Shown one piece after another: positions 6,218 to 9,973 of a stretch of DNA of 9,973 nt (positions are counted from its first letter, which is position 1; the number at the start of each line of letters is the position of its first letter). The stretch lies in NCBI GenBank assembly GCA_023436025.1, contig JAEZKX010000322.1, forward strand, positions 1-9,973, in the 5' to 3' direction. The position numbers and the translations under genes were made by a program. Below the pieces are notes generated by a model. It was not told the origin of the DNA. It worked only from the letters and a program-made list of their open reading frames with translations, and ran no database searches. Source of the stretch: Pseudomonadota bacterium (GTDB lineage: Bacteria > Pseudomonadota > Gammaproteobacteria > Burkholderiales > Burkholderiaceae_C).

Positions 6218-7164
6218 GAGAAGAAGACACCCCCTCCACCCACGACCACCCGCTGTACCAGCCCGGCATCCTCGACGGCGTACCCGCCGTGGCGCGCTTC
6301 GTCCTGTTCAACCTGGCCCATGGCGACGTCGATCCGGCCGCCATCCGCGAGGCGCTGTCGCGCGTGTCGCCCTGCATCGACGGCAGCGATGCGGTGCTGG
6401 GCATCGGCCCCTCGCTGGTGGAGGCGCTCGGCGCCGAGATCCCCAACCTGCACGAGTTTCCCGATTTCTCGCGCGGCGACGTGAAGGTGCCGTCGACGCC
6501 GGGCACGCTGTGGTGCTGGCTGCGCGGCTCCGACCTGGGCGACCTGCTGCACGTCACGCGCAAGGTGCAGAAGGCGCTGGCGCCGGCCTTCGTGGTGCGG
6601 CACGTGGTCGACGCCTTCCGCCATGCCTGGAAGGAAGGCGGCCACGGCCACGACCTGACCGGCTTCGAGGACGGCACCGAGAACCCGGTGGGCGACAAGG
6701 CCATCGAGGCGGCCTTCGCGCACGGCCTGGGCGACGGCCTCGACGGCGCCAGCTACGTCGCCGTGCAACAGTGGGTGCACGACCTCGACGCCTTCGAGGC
6801 GCTGGCCGAGGATGCGCGCGACCACCACATCGGCCGGCGCCTGTCGGACAACGAGGAGATCGAGGACGCGCCGGAGACGGCGCACGTCAAGCGCACCGCG
6901 CAGGAGAGCTTCGACCCCGAGGCCTTCGTGCTGCGCCGCTCCATGCCGTGGATGATGAGCATGCAGGCCGGACTGATGTTCGTGGCTTTCGGCAAGTCGC
7001 ACCAGGCCTTCACCCAGCAGATGCGGCGCATGGCCGGCCACGACGACGGCATCGTCGACGCGATGTTCAAGATCTCCAGGCCGGTCAGCGGCGCCTTCTT
7101 CTGGTGCCCGCCGATGCGCGACGGCCGGCTGGACCTGCGCCGCCTGGGCCTCGGTGTTGCCTGA
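6214..7164 (+). CDS. DyP-type heme peroxidase, class B (YfeX-like)
   Basis: This 316-residue protein belongs to the dye-decolourising peroxidase family, which uses heme and H2O2 to oxidise varied substrates. The GFEDGTENP motif places the distal aspartate at D153. The probable axial heme histidine is H224 (TAHVKR). The LRRSMPW segment supplies the likely distal arginine R241 and a serine at 243. From memory of the family, an Arg-x-Ser pair here is the YfeX variant rather than the Arg-x-Asn of Rhodococcus DypB. There is no signal peptide, so it should act in the cytoplasm, and no encapsulin gene is in view. The ATG at 6214 overlaps the oxyR stop by four bases and has no Shine-Dalgarno, which suggests translation coupled to oxyR. 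The 3' end overlaps ubiA. The family call is strong; the physiological substrate is unknown. Confidence 0.94.
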   Translation: MREEDTPSTHDHPLYQPGILDGVPAVARFVLFNLAHGDVDPAAIREALSRVSPCIDGSDAVLGIGPSLVEALGAEIPNLHEFPDFSRGDVKVPSTPGTLWCWLRGSDLGDLLHVTRKVQKALAPAFVVRHVVDAFRHAWKEGGHGHDLTGFEDGTENPVGDKAIEAAFAHGLGDGLDGASYVAVQQWVHDLDAFEALAEDARDHHIGRRLSDNEEIEDAPETAHVKRTAQESFDPEAFVLRRSMPWMMSMQAGLMFVAFGKSHQAFTQQMRRMAGHDDGIVDAMFKISRPVSGAFFWCPPMRDGRLDLRRLGLGVA

Positions 7165-8029
7165 GGCCGTGGGCGCCAGGGCGCGGCTCTGGCTCGACCT
7201 GATCCGCTGGGACCGGCCGGCCGGCTGGCTGCTGCTGCTGTGGCCCTCGCTCTACGCGCTGTGGATCGCCGCCGGCGGCTTCCCCGGCTGGCACCTGCTG
7301 GCCGTGTTCACGCTCGGCACCATCCTCATGCGAAGCGCCGGCTGCTGCGTCAACGACGTGGCCGACCGCGACTTCGACCGCCACGTCAAGCGCACGGCCA
7401 ACCGGCCCGTCACCGCGGGCCGGGTGTCGGTGCGCGAGGCGCTGGCGCTGGGCGCGGTTCTGGCGCTGCTGGCCTTCCTGCTGGTGCTGACCACCAACGG
7501 CGTGGCCATCGCCTGGTCGTTCGCGGCGCTGGCCATCGCCATCGCCTACCCGTATGCCAAGCGCTTCGTCGCCATGCCGCAGGCCGTGCTGGGCGTGGCC
7601 TTCAGCTTCGGCATTCCCATGGCCTTCGCCGCCGTGCAGGCGCAGGTGCCCCTGCTGGCCTGGGTGCTGCTGCTGGGCAACCTGTTCTGGGTGCTGGCCT
7701 ACGACACCGAGTACGCGATGGTCGACCGCGACGACGACCTGAAGATCGGCATCCGCACCTCGGCCATCACTCTGGGGCGGGCCGATGTCGCGGTGGTCAT
7801 GGCCTGCTACGTCGCCGCGCTGGCGGTGTGGGGCCTGGCCTTGCTGGGCCGCATTCCGGCCTGGGTGGTGGCGGCGACGGTGCTGGCGGCCGGCGCCCAG
7901 GCCGCCTGGCACTACACGCTGATCCGCGACCGCTCGCGCGAGGGCTGCTTCCGCGCCTTCCGCCTGAACCACTGGTTCGGATTCACCTTGTTCGCGGGCA
8001 CGGCGTTGGGGTACGCCGCCGGCCGCTAG
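7154..8029 (+). CDS. ubiA: 4-hydroxybenzoate octaprenyltransferase UbiA
   Basis: UbiA attaches the polyprenyl tail to 4-hydroxybenzoate in the inner membrane, the first membrane step of ubiquinone synthesis. The 291-residue protein opens with the family's LDLIRWDRPAGWLLLLWP. The first Mg-prenyl-diphosphate site is NDVADRDFD (N67, D68, D71, D75), followed by RTANRP. The second lies at D184-D195 (DTEYAMVDRDDD). About eight or nine hydrophobic membrane segments are visible, for example about 24-40, 96-113, 117-132, 144-160, 166-182, 213-232 and 236-254. There is no ATG near the start. GTG at 7154 gives an 11-base overlap with the DyP gene; TTG at 7157 and GTG at 7169 are possible alternatives. 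The overlap implies translation coupled to the peroxidase gene. It converges on proC. Confidence 0.95.
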   Translation: MLPEAVGARARLWLDLIRWDRPAGWLLLLWPSLYALWIAAGGFPGWHLLAVFTLGTILMRSAGCCVNDVADRDFDRHVKRTANRPVTAGRVSVREALALGAVLALLAFLLVLTTNGVAIAWSFAALAIAIAYPYAKRFVAMPQAVLGVAFSFGIPMAFAAVQAQVPLLAWVLLLGNLFWVLAYDTEYAMVDRDDDLKIGIRTSAITLGRADVAVVMACYVAALAVWGLALLGRIPAWVVAATVLAAGAQAAWHYTLIRDRSREGCFRAFRLNHWFGFTLFAGTALGYAAGR

Positions 8030-8065
8030 GGGCGGCCGCGCGTCACCAGCGGCGCGCCGCAGGCG

Positions 8066-8133
8066 CGTCTCCGTTGCGCGGCAGCGGCGTCTCCGTTGCG
8101 CGGCATCGGCCGTCTCCGTTGCGCGGCAGCGGC
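8066..8133. repeat. Three tandem 22-23 base hairpin-forming repeats between ubiA and proC
   Basis: The 18-base core CGTCTCCGTTGCGCGGCA occurs perfectly at 8066-8083, 8088-8105 and 8111-8128, giving periods of 22 and 23 bases. A shortened fourth relative (CGTGTCCGGCAGCGG) starts at 8134. Copies 1 and 3 each encode a 7-bp stem with a 3-base loop on the plus strand (8071-8087 and 8116-8132: CCGTTGC, GCG, GCAGCGG), with one T-G wobble. Copy 2 has a mismatch at that pair. The wobble pairs only in plus-strand RNA, so the hairpins are more stable in the ubiA transcript than in the proC transcript. The array fills most of the 121 bases between the two convergent stop codons. A role in transcript ending or 3'-end protection is inference. 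Confidence 0.85.
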
Positions 8134-8150
8134 CGTGTCCGGCAGCGGCC
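8131..8150. terminator. Possible hairpin just beyond the proC stop codon
   Basis: GGCCG at 8131-8135 pairs with CGGCC at 8146-8150, flanking a GC-rich interior. It lies immediately downstream of the proC stop on the minus strand and overlaps the degenerate last copy of the tandem repeat. It has no T-tract, so a terminator role is uncertain. Confidence 0.25.
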
Positions 8151-8975
8151 TCAGCGGCCGAATTCGTTGCCCAGTTCGTCGGCGCGGCGGCAGGCCGCGT
8201 GCATGGCCTGGACGAACTTCTCTTTCACCCCGTCCTGCTCCATCGAGGTCAGCGCGGCGTAGGTGGTGCCACCCTTGGAGGTGACGCGCTCGCGCAGCAA
8301 CTCCAGCGGATCGTCCGAGGCGCGCGCCAGCGCGGACGCGCCGGCGAAGGTGGCCTCCGCCAGGCGCCGCGCCTGCTGCGGCGGCAAGCCCAGCTCGGCA
8401 CCGGCCTGCACCATCGCTTCCAGGAAGTAGAAGACGTAGGCCGGGCCGGAGCCCGACAGGGCCGTGACCGCATCGAGCTGCGGCTCGTGGTCCACCCACA
8501 GGAACTCGCCGGTGGTGGCGATCACCCGCTCCACGCGCTCCCGTTCGCCGGCATCGACCGCCGGCCGCGCGTAGAGCGCCGTCATGCCCTTGCCGACCAG
8601 CGCCGGCGTGTTGGGCATGGAGCGCGCGATGCGTTCGCTGCCCAGCCACTGCGCGATGCTGTCGGAGCGGATGCCCGCGGCCACGCTCAGGTGCAGCGCC
8701 TGCTGCACATGCGGCCGCGCCAGCGCCGCGGCCTCCTTGAAGGTCTGCGGCTTGATCGCCCAGACCACCAGGCCGGCGCTGGCCAGGTGCGGGCCGGCCT
8801 GTGCTTGGGCCTGCAGGCCGAACTGCGCGGCCAGCCGCGCACGTGCTTCGGCGAAGGGCTCGACGACGGCGATCTCCGCCGCCGGGACGCCCTGGCGGAT
8901 CAGGCCGCCGATGATGGCGCTGGCCATGTTGCCGCCGCCGATGAAGGCGATGCGCGTGTTGTCCTTGCTTGCCAT
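8151..8975 (-). CDS. proC: Pyrroline-5-carboxylate reductase ProC
   Basis: ProC reduces 1-pyrroline-5-carboxylate to proline with NAD(P)H, the last step of proline synthesis in the cytoplasm. The 274-residue product is of normal family length. It has an N-terminal Rossmann fold with IAFIGGGNMASAIIGGL (glycines at 13-15), then VVWAIKPQ (70-77) and RSMPNTPALVGKGM (118-131). The C-terminal dimerisation/active-site region has ALSGSGPAYVFYF (172-184) and VTSKGGTTYAAL (231-242). The ATG at 8975 has AGGA six bases upstream. Another in-frame ATG at 8981 overlaps the upstream stop as ATGA but sits directly against that AGGA, so 8975 is preferred. The gene follows the phytase-like gene so closely that the two are almost certainly co-transcribed. 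It converges on ubiA. Confidence 0.96.
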   Translation of the reverse strand: MASKDNTRIAFIGGGNMASAIIGGLIRQGVPAAEIAVVEPFAEARARLAAQFGLQAQAQAGPHLASAGLVVWAIKPQTFKEAAALARPHVQQALHLSVAAGIRSDSIAQWLGSERIARSMPNTPALVGKGMTALYARPAVDAGERERVERVIATTGEFLWVDHEPQLDAVTALSGSGPAYVFYFLEAMVQAGAELGLPPQQARRLAEATFAGASALARASDDPLELLRERVTSKGGTTYAALTSMEQDGVKEKFVQAMHAACRRADELGNEFGR

Positions 8976-8977
8976 GG

Positions 8978-9973
8978 TCATTCCTGGAAGGCGCAGGCGA
9001 TGAACTGCGTCACCTGCGTGGGGTTGAAGTTGTCGTCGCTGACGAAGTAGAGGGTGCGGGTGCCGTCCGGCAGGCGCGGACCCCAGCACATGCCTTCGAG
9101 ATTGTCGAGGCGGCGCAGGCCCAGCCGGGCGAAGTCGGCCACCAGCTTCTTGGCCGGCGTCCGGAAGCCGCCCGCGCGCAAACGCTCCAGCGCCAGCGTG
9201 TCGCCGGCTTCGCGCAGGTCGATCTCGTAGAGGCGCACCGAATTGCCCGCGCCCAGCGCATAGGCGCGTTCCAGCACCAGCATGCGGTGGGCGTCGCGCA
9301 TCAGGATCTCGCTGACGCCGTTCGTTGCGTAGGTGCCCGGAATGGCGGGCGCGATCGGCACGGCGTCCGGCTGGTAGGCCACCTGGCGCATCGCCGCGCC
9401 GGTGGCCAGGTCGAATTCGGTGAAGCGGCAGGGCCCGCCCGGGGCGCCCACGCGCGGCAGCGGCCCGTCCTGCTGCAGCGGACCTTCCATCGCGACCCAG
9501 GCGCTGCGGCCGTCCGGCGCCAGCGCGATGCCCTCGAAGGTGTCGTTGTCGCGCGCGCCGTGGCCGGGGCGGTCGAAGCGCAGTTCGCGCGGCAGCGCGA
9601 AGCGCCGCACCACGCGGCCGTCCGGCCGCGATGCGTACAGCGCCGGATCCTGGTTCACGCGCGCATCGCCCTCGCTGGTCCACAGCACGCCCCGGCCTTG
9701 CGGCAGCAGGCGGATGGCCTCGGGGTCCACCACCTCGCCGCCGGCGCGGCGCGGCGGGAAGGGCTGGCCGTCGGGCAGGCGCAGGGTGACGGCGGCCCGC
9801 AAGTCGACCCGCAGCGCAGCGCCTGCCAGCGCCAGTTCGAGCCGATAGAAGCGCGCCGGTTGCAGCGCCGAGCGGTCGTCGCTGATGGCCACCCACTCGC
9901 CGCTGGCCGGGTCGAAGTCCAGCCCCGACAAGCCGCCGACGGTGGTGCCGGCGAAGGCCAGGCGGTGCGGCAG
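8978..9973 (-). CDS. Phytase-like (esterase-like) family protein, N-terminus cut by window edge
   Basis: The minus-strand frame is open from the right edge to the TGA at 8980-8978 and gives 331 visible residues. It resembles the phytase-like beta-propeller family often labelled 'esterase-like activity of phytase family protein'. Near the visible N-terminus it reads TTVGGLSGLDFDP, then WVAISDDRS. Further along are EAIRLLPQG, DNDTFEGIALAPDG, and near the end NLEGMCWGPRLPDG with YFVSDDNFNPTQ. The repeated pattern of 'G(L/M/I)...D(P/G)...W/Y-V-(A/S)' suits propeller blades with acidic, possibly metal-binding loops. Many members are exported, but the signal region lies outside the window. A TTG at 9931 is internal and not the true start. 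Its stop overlaps or abuts proC, so the two are likely one transcript. Substrate and function are unknown. Confidence 0.85.
   Translation of the reverse strand: MPHRLAFAGTTVGGLSGLDFDPASGEWVAISDDRSALQPARFYRLELALAGAALRVDLRAAVTLRLPDGQPFPPRRAGGEVVDPEAIRLLPQGRGVLWTSEGDARVNQDPALYASRPDGRVVRRFALPRELRFDRPGHGARDNDTFEGIALAPDGRSAWVAMEGPLQQDGPLPRVGAPGGPCRFTEFDLATGAAMRQVAYQPDAVPIAPAIPGTYATNGVSEILMRDAHRMLVLERAYALGAGNSVRLYEIDLREAGDTLALERLRAGGFRTPAKKLVADFARLGLRRLDNLEGMCWGPRLPDGTRTLYFVSDDNFNPTQVTQFIACAFQE
8982..8985 (-). promoter_or_regulatory. Ribosome binding site deciding the proC start
   Basis: On the minus strand AGGA is followed by six bases (ATGACC) and then the ATG at 8975. This spacing favours 8975 over the ATG at 8981, which has no room for a ribosome binding site. 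The element lies inside the last codons of the upstream gene. Confidence 0.65.

Noticed and set aside
6178..7041. A 287-codon minus-strand open frame opposite the DyP peroxidase
   Set aside because: Shadow of a well-supported gene; no recognisable motif and unusual Val/His/Arg/Gln-rich composition.
7085..7972. A 295-codon minus-strand open frame opposite ubiA
   Set aside because: It is antisense to the membrane segments and both aspartate motifs of UbiA, and is Gly/His/Gln-rich as expected for the reverse of hydrophobic GC-rich codons.
8066..8150. CRISPR array
   Set aside because: The copies are tandem with only 4-5 bases between cores, with no unique spacers and no cas genes nearby.
8026..8649. 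Minus-strand frame containing an AAAAQRRR-type repeated peptide
   Set aside because: The peptide repeat is only the translation of the intergenic tandem DNA repeat in a frame out of phase with proC.

Overview
The window is about 10 kb of very GC-rich bacterial chromosome with tightly packed genes, strong third-position G/C and short spacers. The protein sequences and gene set fit a betaproteobacterium of the order Burkholderiales, with a Comamonadaceae-like genus as the best guess from sequence style alone. The genes are queA, recG, oxyR, a YfeX-like DyP peroxidase, ubiA and proC. I see no insertion sequence, phage gene, CRISPR array, tRNA or rRNA.

Layout from left to right. An AraC-family regulator on the minus strand runs off the left edge (1-903). 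It is divergent, across a 136-base spacer, from a short-chain dehydrogenase/reductase with an N-terminal twin-arginine-type signal (1040-1933). That gene converges on queA (minus, 1968-2999), the tRNA queuosine enzyme. queA and recG (plus, 3049-5175) are divergent and separated by only 49 bases. On the plus strand recG is followed by oxyR (5264-6217), a class B DyP-type heme peroxidase (6214-7164) and ubiA (7154-8029). oxyR and the peroxidase overlap by 4 bases, and the peroxidase and ubiA by about 11 bases, so these three look like one translationally coupled unit. Between ubiA and the convergent proC lies a 121-base spacer filled with tandem copies of a 22-23 base hairpin-forming repeat. proC (minus, 8151-8975) directly follows a phytase-like, esterase-like protein gene (minus, 8978-9973) that is cut by the right edge.

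How the genes may work together. OxyR is the peroxide sensor and carries both redox cysteines at residues 199 and 208. The DyP peroxidase directly behind it is a plausible effector or co-product. RecG, which repairs stalled forks, and UbiA, which commits 4-hydroxybenzoate to ubiquinone, flank them. The central block therefore reads as an oxidative-stress and housekeeping operon. The AraC/SDR pair looks like a separate regulator-target pair.

I found no clearly new biological system. The observations most worth a second look are the oxyR-DyP coupling, the tandem hairpin repeats, the predicted export signal on the SDR, and a Gly/Ala/Glu-rich insertion inside the RecG motor domain.
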